Below, one piece after another: positions 1 to 5,921 of a DNA stretch of 24,029 bases; the first letter of the stretch is position 1; each line of letters starts with the position of its first letter. A program made the position numbers and the translations under genes. The notes below the pieces were generated by a model, which saw nothing but the letters and a program-made list of their open reading frames with translations, was not told where the DNA came from and searched no databases. Source of the DNA: an uncultured Collinsella sp. (lineage in GTDB: Bacteria; Actinomycetota; Coriobacteriia; Coriobacteriales; Coriobacteriaceae); NCBI GenBank assembly GCA_959604825.1, contig CAUHCN010000034.1:1-24029 (forward strand). The letters run 5' to 3'.

Positions 1-330
1 TCCAAGTTAGACCATTTCAAATGGTTCGATGTCTGCCCGGATGCGACACTGAAGTAAGTGTCCATCCTCGCAGTATCCGGTTCTCAAGGTGCACGCCTGG
101 CGGCTGATCCGGTCCGACCGGGCCGCGCGGCAAGGAGATATATTGCCAGACCGCGAAGCCCTGTGGGTCGTCAATTCCACTCTTCACAAGTCCTACACAA
201 CATATCGCTTTCTATAGCTAATAGAAAGACTGGTGCGGATCTTCCGCACGTATCAGATGATGACCCTTTGGTTTAGAAATATATAGAGATCGGTCACCTG
301 TAAGTGTCTATCTACCCGCGCTTTTAGCAA
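1..330 (-). other. Gene-free, structured stretch; possible rRNA operon leader
   Basis: No convincing gene. Read on the minus strand, positions 78-97 give CACCTTGAGAACCGGATA, resembling the boxA-like CTTTGAAAACT element found in leaders of Gram-positive rRNA operons. Nearby are four perfect or near-perfect hairpins: 12-24 (CCATTT/AAATGG), 39-67 (GGATG plus GACACT paired with AGTGTC plus CATCC, one bulge), 208-228 (CTTTCTAT/ATAGAAAG) and 233-249 (GTGCGGA/TCCGCAC). None is followed by a U-run, so they are not simple terminators. If this reading is right, the rRNA genes begin just left of position 1. I could not find a convincing -35/-10 pair. It could also be an unrelated structured intergenic region. 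Confidence 0.4.
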
Positions 331-346
331 TGTAAACCGCGCTTCA

Positions 347-385
347 GATAAAAAGAGGGAGCGCCGCGCACAACGCGACACTCCC
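347..385 (-). terminator. Rho-independent terminator of the infC-rpmI-rplT operon
   Basis: On the minus strand a 12-bp stem (positions 374-385 with 357-368, two G-U pairs, loop TTGTG) is followed by TCTTTTTAT. It lies about 20 bases after the rplT stop codon, where an operon terminator is expected. Confidence 0.9.
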
Positions 386-406
386 CTAGCGATTCAAGAG
401 AATCTA

Positions 407-766
407 TTAGGCCTCGAGAGCCTTCTTGGCAATGGCAGCCAGCTCGTTGAAGGACTCGATGTCCTCGTAAGCCATCTGAGCCAGGACCTTGCGGTCGAGC
501 TCGATGCCGGCAACCTTCAGGCCGTGCATGAACTGAGAGTAAGAGATGTCGTTCAGGCGAGCAGCAGCGTTGATACGGGTGATCCAGAGAGAACGGATCT
601 CGCGCTTCTTGTTGCGGCGATCACGATACTGATACTGCAGGGAGTGCTGGACCTGCTCTTTAGCATGCTTGTAAGTACGCGAAGCGGCACCGTAGTAACC
701 CTTCGCACGGTGCATAACGGTACGGCGCTTCTTCTTGGCGGCAACAGCGCGCTTAATACGTGCCAT
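407..766 (-). CDS. rplT: 50S ribosomal protein L20
   Basis: 119 residues, the normal L20 length. The N-terminus MARIKRAVAAKKKRR and the segment RAKGYYGAASRTYKHAKEQV are diagnostic of L20, followed by the helical C-terminal domain with SYSQFMHGLK and LDRKVLAQMA. L20 binds 23S rRNA and is needed early in large-subunit assembly. In several bacteria it also represses its own operon by binding the infC leader mRNA. It is the last gene of infC-rpmI-rplT, starts 46 bases after rpmI ends, and is followed by a strong terminator at 347-385. The start is ATG with an upstream TAGGAGTT ribosome binding site. Confidence 0.98.
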   Translation of the reverse strand: MARIKRAVAAKKKRRTVMHRAKGYYGAASRTYKHAKEQVQHSLQYQYRDRRNKKREIRSLWITRINAAARLNDISYSQFMHGLKVAGIELDRKVLAQMAYEDIESFNELAAIAKKALEA

Positions 767-812
767 GTTCTATCAACTCCTAGACGGTAAAACGAAAAAC
801 GGGAACGCGAAC

Positions 813-1004
813 TTAGGCGAGACGCGACTTGATGACCTTGCGGTCGGCAGCGGCGATCTCGGTCTCCTGACGGAAGCCACGCTTACGCTTGGTGGACTTC
901 TTGCTCAGGATGTGGCTCTTGAAAGCCTTGGCGCGCATAAGCTTGCCGGTACCAGTCTTGCGGAAACGCTTCTTGGTGCCGCTGTGGGACTTCATCTTAG
1001 GCAT
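813..1004 (-). CDS. rpmI: 50S ribosomal protein L35
   Basis: 63 residues, typical for L35. The N-terminus MPKMKSHSGTKKRFRKTGTG is the family signature, followed by the usual basic segment SHILSKKSTKRKRGFR. It is a small rRNA-binding protein of the large ribosomal subunit. It sits between infC (32 bases upstream) and rplT (46 bases downstream), the conserved bacterial order. The ATG follows AAGGAGTA, a good ribosome binding site. Confidence 0.98.
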   Translation of the reverse strand: MPKMKSHSGTKKRFRKTGTGKLMRAKAFKSHILSKKSTKRKRGFRQETEIAAADRKVIKSRLA

Positions 1005-1036
1005 GAAATACTCCTTAATCGGTTACAGAACACTAG

Positions 1037-1591
1037 TTACTTGCTATCGCTTGCCGCTTTATCCTCATCGAAGGCGCCCTTAATCGGGGCGAGCAGCATA
1101 AGCATGTTACGGCCTTCCATCTTAGGCTTGGACTCGACCGTAGCGTAAGGCTTGAGATCCTCGGCGAGACGCTCGAGAACGTTAAGGCCCTGCTCCGGGT
1201 GAGCCATCTCACGGCCGCGGAACATGATGGTGATCTTAACGCGTGCGCCCTTCTTGAGGAAACGCAGAACGTGGCCCTTCTTGGTCTCGTAGTCGCCAAC
1301 GTCGATCTTGGGTCGGAACTTCATTTCCTTGACCTCGACCTTGGACTGGTTCTTACGAGCAGCCTTGGCCTTCATGGCCTGCTGGTACTTGAACTTACCG
1401 TAGTCCATGACCTTGCAGACCGGCGGCTCCGCGTTGGGAGCGATCTCGACCAGGTCGAGACCCTGATCGTCGGCGACGCGCTGGGCATCGCGGATGGCGA
1501 ACAGGCCGAGCTGAGAGCCATCGACGCCAATCAAACGACACGAAGATGCAGTGATCTCGTCGTTGATGCGGGTGTCATCAGACTTAGCTAT
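1037..1591 (-). CDS. infC: Translation initiation factor IF-3, probable AUA start codon
   Basis: IF-3 binds the 30S subunit, checks the initiator tRNA-start codon match and prevents premature subunit joining. The protein has the N-domain (RINDEI, LGLFAIRDAQRVAD, LDLVEIAPNAEPPVCKVMDYGK), a basic linker (QAMKAKAARKNQSK) and the C-domain (KVKEMKFRP-like, GRNMLMLLAP). An ATG at 1606 would add five residues, but that ATG lies inside the only good Shine-Dalgarno sequence (ATGGAGG) and has none of its own upstream. GGAGG is 8 bases before an in-frame ATA at 1589-1591, and starting there gives a normal IF-3 N-terminus (AKSDDTRINDEI). Rare AUU/AUA/AUC starts are well known in infC and allow IF-3 to repress itself. 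Product identity is certain; the exact start is inferred. Confidence 0.95.
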   Translation of the reverse strand: MAKSDDTRINDEITASSCRLIGVDGSQLGLFAIRDAQRVADDQGLDLVEIAPNAEPPVCKVMDYGKFKYQQAMKAKAARKNQSKVEVKEMKFRPKIDVGDYETKKGHVLRFLKKGARVKITIMFRGREMAHPEQGLNVLERLAEDLKPYATVESKPKMEGRNMLMLLAPIKGAFDEDKAASDSK

Positions 1592-1610
1592 TTTCCCTAC
1601 CTCCATTCAT

Positions 1611-1740
1611 AAAAAAATAACCCGGCGCTTCTCAGCAACCAGGTCGTACACATAGACTTCCTCGATTTGAGGAAGGGAATCTAAGTTGTATGACCAGTCA
1701 GCTGCTCATTGGCGCCAAAAGGTGGGAACCCTCAGGTTCC
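1611..1740 (-). promoter_or_regulatory. Structured infC leader, candidate attenuator
   Basis: On the minus strand the leader has a hairpin GGAACC/GGTTCC (1725-1740) and a hairpin CTTCCTC/GAGGAAG (1657-1675). There is also a long-range pairing of 1701-1716 with 1624-1639 (GGCGC and AGCAGC with GTTGCT and GCGCC, internal loop between). The 3' arm of that pairing is followed within a few bases by seven T (1611-1617), just before the infC ribosome binding site. This layout resembles attenuator leaders such as the L20 leader of Firmicutes, but the sequence has not been matched to any known RNA family here. Confidence 0.45.
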
Positions 1741-1773
1741 TCTTTAGGGCATTGCGGGAACAACGCCTTGCGA

Positions 1774-1802
1774 ATAATAACACGTACAGCGCGTTATCAC
1801 AT
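1774..1802 (-). promoter_or_regulatory. Possible extended -10 promoter for infC operon
   Basis: Minus strand TGTTATTAT gives an extended -10 (TG, one base, TATTAT at 1774-1779). The matching -35 hexamer ATGTGA, 17 bases upstream, fits only three of six consensus positions. It is placed just upstream of the structured infC leader and downstream of the tRNA-like repeat and terminator remnant. Confidence 0.35.
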
Positions 1803-1808
1803 TACGTA

Positions 1809-1876
1809 CACGAAAAAGGGACCTTGACCCCCTTGAACGCTCGCTTGCATGTATGGTGCTCGAGGCGAGACTCGAA
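1809..1876 (-). repeat. Partial duplicate of tRNA-Leu 3' end and terminator
   Basis: This 68-bp stretch matches 1992-2060 with a one-base length difference and a handful of substitutions. It covers the T-arm/acceptor end of the tRNA-Leu including CCA, the following spacer and a decayed copy of the terminator. The 5' part of the tRNA is absent on this side. It is either a remnant of a second tRNA gene or an attachment-site-like scar. Confidence 0.8.
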
Positions 1877-1991
1877 GGGCCTTCGCTTCGCGAAGCCCCG
1901 GGCTTCGGGCGCGTGGCGCCCTCGCCACGCTCCGCTACAAACAGGCCACAGGCCTGTTTGCTTAACGCTTCGCGCGCTCACGCGAGTTCGG
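1877..1991. repeat. Palindrome-rich spacer between the tRNA-end copies
   Basis: About 115 bases containing several perfect inverted repeats in a row: GAAGCCC/GGGCTTC, GCGTGGCG/CGCCACGC (loop CCCT) and AAACAGGCC/GGCCTGTTT (loop ACA). There is no open reading frame of note. It could be a small mobile or REP-like element, or the leftover of a deleted insertion. Confidence 0.5.
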
Positions 1992-1994
1992 CAC

Positions 1995-2018
1995 GAAAAA
2001 GGGGGCCGCAACCCCCTT
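1995..2018 (-). terminator. Terminator of tRNA-Leu
   Basis: On the minus strand AAGGGGG, a 6-base loop and CCCCCTT are followed by TTTTTCG. It begins about 20 bases after the tRNA 3' end. Confidence 0.85.
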
Positions 2019-2037
2019 GAACGCTCACTTGCATGTA

Positions 2038-2124
2038 TGGTGCCCGAGGCGAGACTCGAACTCGCACGTTGTTGCCAACGGTGGATTTTGAGTCCACTGC
2101 GTCTGCCAATTCCGCCACTCGGGC
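2038..2124 (-). tRNA. tRNA-Leu (anticodon CAA)
   Basis: An 87-base class II tRNA on the minus strand with encoded CCA. The acceptor stem GCCCGAG pairs with CTCGGGC. The D-arm region contains GGCGGAATTGGCAGACGC. The anticodon stem GTGGA/TCCAC has loop CTCAAAA, anticodon CAA, reading UUG. There is a long variable arm (GTTGGCAACAAC-like) and a T-arm with GTTCGAGTC. It lies 40 bases after the stop codon of the transglutaminase gene and is followed by its own terminator. Confidence 0.95.
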
Positions 2125-2163
2125 ACGCAATGCGTGAGTTAGTTTATCACAGCTTTCTACCGA

Positions 2164-3597
2164 TTAGTCCGAAAATGGAACTTCGAGCATTTCGATGAGT
2201 TCGACCGTGCGGAGCATCTCGCGCCGACGGCATCCGCGACCGTCGACCGAAGCCTCACCCATCTGGTTATCGTAAGGGTCCTCGCGCATGCCGTCGAAAG
2301 AGGGCTCAAACTCTGCCTGGAATCGATTGTTGGCCACCATACGCCACGGGTCGAGATTGCCAAAGTAGTGACGGCGGCGCCACTCCTCCCCCATCCTGCG
2401 AGCAGAAGATCCAAATGACACGTCGGCGTTGAGCCATCCGGTCTGCGGCGTATAGAACTCTGCCCAGTCGTGCGACCCCACCGAATCGGGCGCAACATAC
2501 AGGCCGCTCTGCCAACGGGCAGGCACGCCCGCGATACGGCACATGGTGATAAACGTGAGCGCCATAACGCCGCAATCGCCGCGGAGCGAATGCGCGCAGT
2601 CATCGGCAATAGATCCCAAAAGCAAGTACGGCGGCTGATAGCGATAGTCGATGTACTGCGTCAGGTAATCATAGATAGCACGGGCGCGATCGAGCGGATC
2701 CCCGAGCCCGTCAATGACACGGGCTGTCAGCTGCTGTAGATACGGCGTGAATGCAATGTGCGGACGGTCCTCGGAGGTGTCCACGGGCAGTGGCGTGTCC
2801 ATGCAAGGATGCACCGGAAGCGCACCCCCATAGACATCACGATAAGCGGCATCAATTTGATAGCGATAGGTCACCGAGAATGAGCGCTCACTCGAAGAAG
2901 ACCACGAGGCGGTACGCGCCGAAGCATTCGCGGGGGCAACAGCACCCTCCGGCGTCATATCGAGAACCTCGATATGAGACTGTTGACGACAGGCGGCGGC
3001 AACGGGTAGCCACGCGCGAACGGTCTCCCCTTCCAGAGCGCCGGGGACAGACACGGACGCTTTAAGCGTAATGACGCGAGCCAATCCGTTTTGTGACTCC
3101 ATCTCCTTGAGCATCTCGTTGCGCAGTGCTATTCCGTCCGTAGAATCGGGCCGCATGCCGGGAACCTCTTTGGGATATACGCGAAGCGAATCGAGGAAGT
3201 TGTCGAGAACGAACAGTTCGCCATCGATAAAGCGCCAGTCAATACGCTTACGATTAATCAGGTCATCAAACTGCTCTTCGGTAAACTCTGGCCACTCCTC
3301 GCGAATCATCGCAATAGCCTGGTCGCGCGACACCGAAAAATGAAGCGGCGTCTCGAGCATGCGATACCGCTCGGCACGAACACAAGCAGCCAGCGAAGGC
3401 TCGGAGTTCTGCTCCAAAAGGCGATCGCAGGCAGCAACAGCCTGCGTCAAATACCCGGCATCCATAAGACGAAGAATCTCGGGCGGCAGTCCAACATCGA
3501 GATGACGAAAGTCATCACAGCAAACATCAGCAGAGCAACCAACTGGACCCTCGTCAATAACCTTCCCATCCGAAGGCAGCACATTAATAACAGCCAT
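2164..3597 (-). CDS. Transglutaminase-like cysteine protease-fold protein
   Basis: About 477 residues with no signal peptide or membrane segment, so probably cytosolic. A transglutaminase-core domain occupies roughly residues 280-400. The expected catalytic triad is visible: Cys342 in RGDCGVMALTF, His376 in GSHDWAEFY and Asp392 in NADVSFG. Members of this superfamily hydrolyse or rearrange amide bonds; the substrate here is unknown. The N-terminal 150 residues (containing SRDQAIAMIREEWPEFTEEQ) form a domain I do not recognise. An upstream in-frame GTG at 3615 would add six residues, but the ATG at 3597 has GGAG seven bases before it and was preferred. The gene is alone, with its own promoter at 3633-3661 and the tRNA-Leu downstream. 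Confidence 0.85.
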   Translation of the reverse strand: MAVINVLPSDGKVIDEGPVGCSADVCCDDFRHLDVGLPPEILRLMDAGYLTQAVAACDRLLEQNSEPSLAACVRAERYRMLETPLHFSVSRDQAIAMIREEWPEFTEEQFDDLINRKRIDWRFIDGELFVLDNFLDSLRVYPKEVPGMRPDSTDGIALRNEMLKEMESQNGLARVITLKASVSVPGALEGETVRAWLPVAAACRQQSHIEVLDMTPEGAVAPANASARTASWSSSSERSFSVTYRYQIDAAYRDVYGGALPVHPCMDTPLPVDTSEDRPHIAFTPYLQQLTARVIDGLGDPLDRARAIYDYLTQYIDYRYQPPYLLLGSIADDCAHSLRGDCGVMALTFITMCRIAGVPARWQSGLYVAPDSVGSHDWAEFYTPQTGWLNADVSFGSSARRMGEEWRRRHYFGNLDPWRMVANNRFQAEFEPSFDGMREDPYDNQMGEASVDGRGCRRREMLRTVELIEMLEVPFSD

Positions 3598-3632
3598 ACC
3601 AAAACTCCAAGTCACTAGAACGCTTGAAGCCC

Positions 3633-3661
3633 ATTGTAGCGAGATAAAAAGAAAGCCCCAA
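3633..3661 (-). promoter_or_regulatory. Probable sigma-70 promoter of the transglutaminase gene
   Basis: On the minus strand TTGGGG (3656-3661), a 17-base spacer and TACAAT (3633-3638) lie about 35 bases upstream of the ATG. The -10 matches five of six consensus positions and the -35 three. Confidence 0.55.
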
Positions 3662-3706
3662 CAAGGGAGCCATCAACACCGCTGAACGGTAACCATATAA
3701 CTAAAA

Positions 3707-3896
3707 TCAGACCAGTAACCCTGTAGCAAGTTAACAAAGGAGGCCCCGTTTCCCCGGAGCTGATTCCGTCGCGCGACTTCTGGCAAAGCCAGTAGCCATC
3801 TTAATTCAGACTCGTAACCCTGCGGCGTTAAACGAAGGAAGCCCCGTCCCCCGGAGCTGTTTTCTTGGCGCGACTTCTGGCAAAGCCAGGTGAGCG
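3707..3896. repeat. Two tandem copies of a ~98-bp intergenic repeat
   Basis: Copy A (3707-3796) and copy B (3806-3896) share TCAGAC, GTAACCCTG, GTTAA, GCCCCGT, CCCCGGAGCTG and a perfectly conserved CGCGACTTCTGGCAAAGCCAG, offset by about 98 bases. Each copy carries the small hairpin CTGGC-AAA-GCCAG (3780-3792 and 3877-3889). No reading frame is present. The 3616-3948 interval holds only these repeats, the transglutaminase promoter and the inverted repeat after fba. Confidence 0.8.
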
Positions 3897-3928
3897 CAAA
3901 GGAAACAGTGTAGGGGGACGGGGCTTCC
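3837..3928 (-). terminator. Long 16-bp inverted repeat, probable fba 3' end structure
   Basis: GGAAGCCCCGTCCCCC at 3837-3852 is perfectly complementary to GGGGGACGGGGCTTCC at 3913-3928. The 60-base loop contains the small CTGGC/GCCAG hairpin. It begins 21 bases after the fba stop and is followed on the minus strand by TTCGTTTAA, a weak U-tract. It could end or stabilise the fba transcript, or belong to the repeat element. Confidence 0.5.
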
Positions 3929-3948
3929 GGCGGGAAGTTTAGCGACGC

Positions 3949-4815
3949 TTACGCCTTGTTGACGGAGCCAAACTCCTCCATGAGCTCCTTGGTGCGGGCA
4001 ACGATGTTGTCGCGACCAGGCTTGAGGAGCTTGCGGGGGTCGAAGCCCTTACCCTGCTGATCCTTGCCAGCCTCGATGTACTCGCGAACGCCCTTGGCGA
4101 AGACGAGCTGCAGGTCGGTGTTGACGTTGATCTTGGAGATGCCCAGGGAGATGGCCTTCTTAATCTGATCCTCGGGGATGCCGGTGCCGCCGTGCAGAAC
4201 GAGGGGCAGGTCGCCGGTCTCGGCCTTGATCTCGCCCAGACGCTCGAAGGAAAGGCCGGCCCAGTCGGCGGGGTACACGCCGTGGATGTTGCCGATGCCG
4301 CAGGCGAGGAAGTCGACGCCCAGATCAGCAATCTGCTTGCACTCAGCGGGGTCAGCGAGCTCGCCGTTGGAGGTCACGCCGTCCTCGGTACCGCCGATGC
4401 CGCCGACCTCGGCCTCGATGGACATGCCCTTGGAGTGGGCAAGCTCAACGAGCTCCTTGGTACGGTCGAGGTTAAGCTGGAAGGTCTCCTCGTGAGAGCC
4501 GTCATACATGATGGACGTGAAGCCGGCCTCGATGCACTTGAAGCAGTCCTCGTAAGAACCGTGATCGAGGTGAAGGGCGACGGGAACGGTAACGCCCGTG
4601 GCCTCGACGGCAGCCTTGACCATGTCGGCGCAGACCTTGAAACCGCCCATCCACTTAGCGGCACCGGCGGTGCACTGAAGGATCAGCGGAGACTTGGCCT
4701 CCTCGGCGGCCTGGAGAATAGCCAGGGTCCACTCGAGGTTGTTAGTGTTGAAGGCACCGAGAGCGTACTTGCCGGCCTCGGCCTTCTTGAGCATGTCTGC
4801 TGCGTTGACGAGCAT
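3949..4815 (-). CDS. fba: Class II fructose-bisphosphate aldolase
   Basis: 288 residues. The enzyme splits fructose 1,6-bisphosphate into dihydroxyacetone phosphate and glyceraldehyde 3-phosphate in glycolysis, using a divalent metal such as zinc. Visible class II features are HLDHGS (catalytic Asp84 and metal ligand His85), EAEVGGIGGTEDG (residues 134-146), GNIHGVY (metal ligand His178), LHGGTGI (metal ligand His208) and NVNTDLQ (substrate-binding, 230-236). The chain is full length, in the FbaA/GatY-like group common in Firmicutes. The ATG has AGGAGG eight bases upstream. It is transcribed alone from an extended -10 promoter. A tagatose-bisphosphate aldolase role cannot be excluded from sequence alone, but no tagatose genes are nearby. 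Confidence 0.95.
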   Translation of the reverse strand: MLVNAADMLKKAEAGKYALGAFNTNNLEWTLAILQAAEEAKSPLILQCTAGAAKWMGGFKVCADMVKAAVEATGVTVPVALHLDHGSYEDCFKCIEAGFTSIMYDGSHEETFQLNLDRTKELVELAHSKGMSIEAEVGGIGGTEDGVTSNGELADPAECKQIADLGVDFLACGIGNIHGVYPADWAGLSFERLGEIKAETGDLPLVLHGGTGIPEDQIKKAISLGISKINVNTDLQLVFAKGVREYIEAGKDQQGKGFDPRKLLKPGRDNIVARTKELMEEFGSVNKA

Positions 4816-4855
4816 AAAAGAAACCTCCTGTAAGGTTGCTCCGATAACGCCTGAG

Positions 4856-4864
4856 ATTTTACCA
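4856..4864 (-). promoter_or_regulatory. Extended -10 promoter of fba
   Basis: Minus strand TGGTAAAAT gives a TG-extended -10 element TAAAAT at 4856-4861, about 40 bases upstream of the fba ATG. No good -35 is seen 17 bases upstream. A small palindrome AAACG-TT-CGTTT lies about 20-30 bases further upstream and could be an operator. Confidence 0.5.
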
Positions 4865-4958
4865 CGGCATACCCTAGATAAACGTTCGTTTGTTCACGAA
4901 TATGGGTACTTTAGCGAATTTTTATACCGCCTGCCGCCCCAGAACGGCCGTTGACGAG

Positions 4959-4990
4959 TTTGGGGGTTGACGTTATTGTCAACCCCCAAA
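4959..4990. terminator. 13-bp perfect inverted repeat after the AEC transporter gene
   Basis: TTTGGGGGTTGAC at 4959-4971 pairs with GTCAACCCCCAAA at 4978-4990 across a 6-base loop. It lies 11 bases after the stop of the last operon gene. There is no long U-run on either strand, but the T and A ends of the arms give a bidirectional-terminator shape. Confidence 0.7.
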
Positions 4991-5000
4991 TACCAACCAG

Positions 5001-5921
5001 CTATACGATTACCAAAGACGCGAGCTCAAGCATGATGGGCATGGTGACAAGTGACAGAATCGTCGACAGCGTCACCAAACCGATTCCAAACTTATAGTTG
5101 CCACCGTATTTCTCGGACAAGATAGCCGCGAACGACGCGACAGGCGCACCGAGAGCGATGAGCATCGTAAGGCGAATCTTGGCATCAACCCACGGGAAGA
5201 GCGCCAAGATACCGACAACGATCGCCGGGATGATGACAAGTCGCACCAAGCTGACGAGATAGGCCTTTTTGCTCGTAACGACAGCGCGTATATCGCTCTG
5301 CGCCAAATAGGCTCCAAGCACAAGCATCACAAGACCCGTATTGAGCGCACCCAGGTCATCGAGGATCGTCGCCATCAACGCGGGCGGATGGATTGAAAAG
5401 AAAAAGCAAACAAGACCGACCAAGATCATGATGAGATTGGGGTTAGTGATGCAGTTTTTAAACGACATCTGGCTCTTATCGCCCGAAACCAACCATACGC
5501 CATACGTCCAAATGAAAAACGTGAGGCATGAGACCCCAATGGAGAGATAGAAAACGTATTCGGACCCAAACACACCCATAACAATGGGAACCCCGATAAA
5601 GCCGCTGTTGGAAAAGATGGCGCCGTAACGGGCGACGCCATCCTCTTTTTTAAAGAACAGACGCGTGAGCGGAATCGAAATTAGTGTGACCACAACGGTA
5701 AGCACGAAGCAGAATCCCGCATCGCGAATCATGTTGGGGTCGAAGTCGACCATAAGGGTTCTCAGCGTAATGCAGGGATACGCCACGTAGATGACGACAT
5801 TGGCCATCTGGCTCGTACCCTTACGGTCGATAATCTTCATGCGGTAGAGAGCATAGCCAATCGCCATCAAGATAAACATGATGACAATCTGATTGATAAG
5901 CGCGGCAACCGCTCCTCCCAT
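5001..5921 (-). CDS. AEC (auxin efflux carrier) family transporter
   Basis: 306 residues, the usual AEC length, with about eight to ten hydrophobic segments in two bundles (residues roughly 10-140 and 165-306). The N-terminus with GYALYRMKIIDRKGTSQMANVVIYVAYPC is typical of the family, in which the conserved proline-containing helix lines the transport path. Bacterial members export or exchange organic acids such as malate or lactate; some have no known substrate. The ATG shares one base with the TAA stop of the upstream 6-phospho-beta-glucosidase (TAATG) and a GGAG lies just before it, so translation is probably coupled. This places it as the last gene of the beta-glucoside operon. A role in exporting an acid or aglycone produced from the sugar is my inference. 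Confidence 0.88.
   Translation of the reverse strand: MGGAVAALINQIVIMFILMAIGYALYRMKIIDRKGTSQMANVVIYVAYPCITLRTLMVDFDPNMIRDAGFCFVLTVVVTLISIPLTRLFFKKEDGVARYGAIFSNSGFIGVPIVMGVFGSEYVFYLSIGVSCLTFFIWTYGVWLVSGDKSQMSFKNCITNPNLIMILVGLVCFFFSIHPPALMATILDDLGALNTGLVMLVLGAYLAQSDIRAVVTSKKAYLVSLVRLVIIPAIVVGILALFPWVDAKIRLTMLIALGAPVASFAAILSEKYGGNYKFGIGLVTLSTILSLVTMPIMLELASLVIV

Noticed and set aside
58..276. 72-codon frame in the left-edge stretch
   Set aside because: No ribosome binding site or recognisable motif, and it covers several hairpins; more like untranslated RNA.
1686..2198. Plus-strand 170-codon frame over tRNA-Leu and the repeats
   Set aside because: It runs through a tRNA, its terminator and palindromes, and has no protein-like features.
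3640..3680. Terminator on the minus strand (GCTCC, loop, GGGGC, T-rich tail)
   Set aside because: Only five pairs including a G-U; the sequence is better explained as the -35 and spacer of the transglutaminase promoter.
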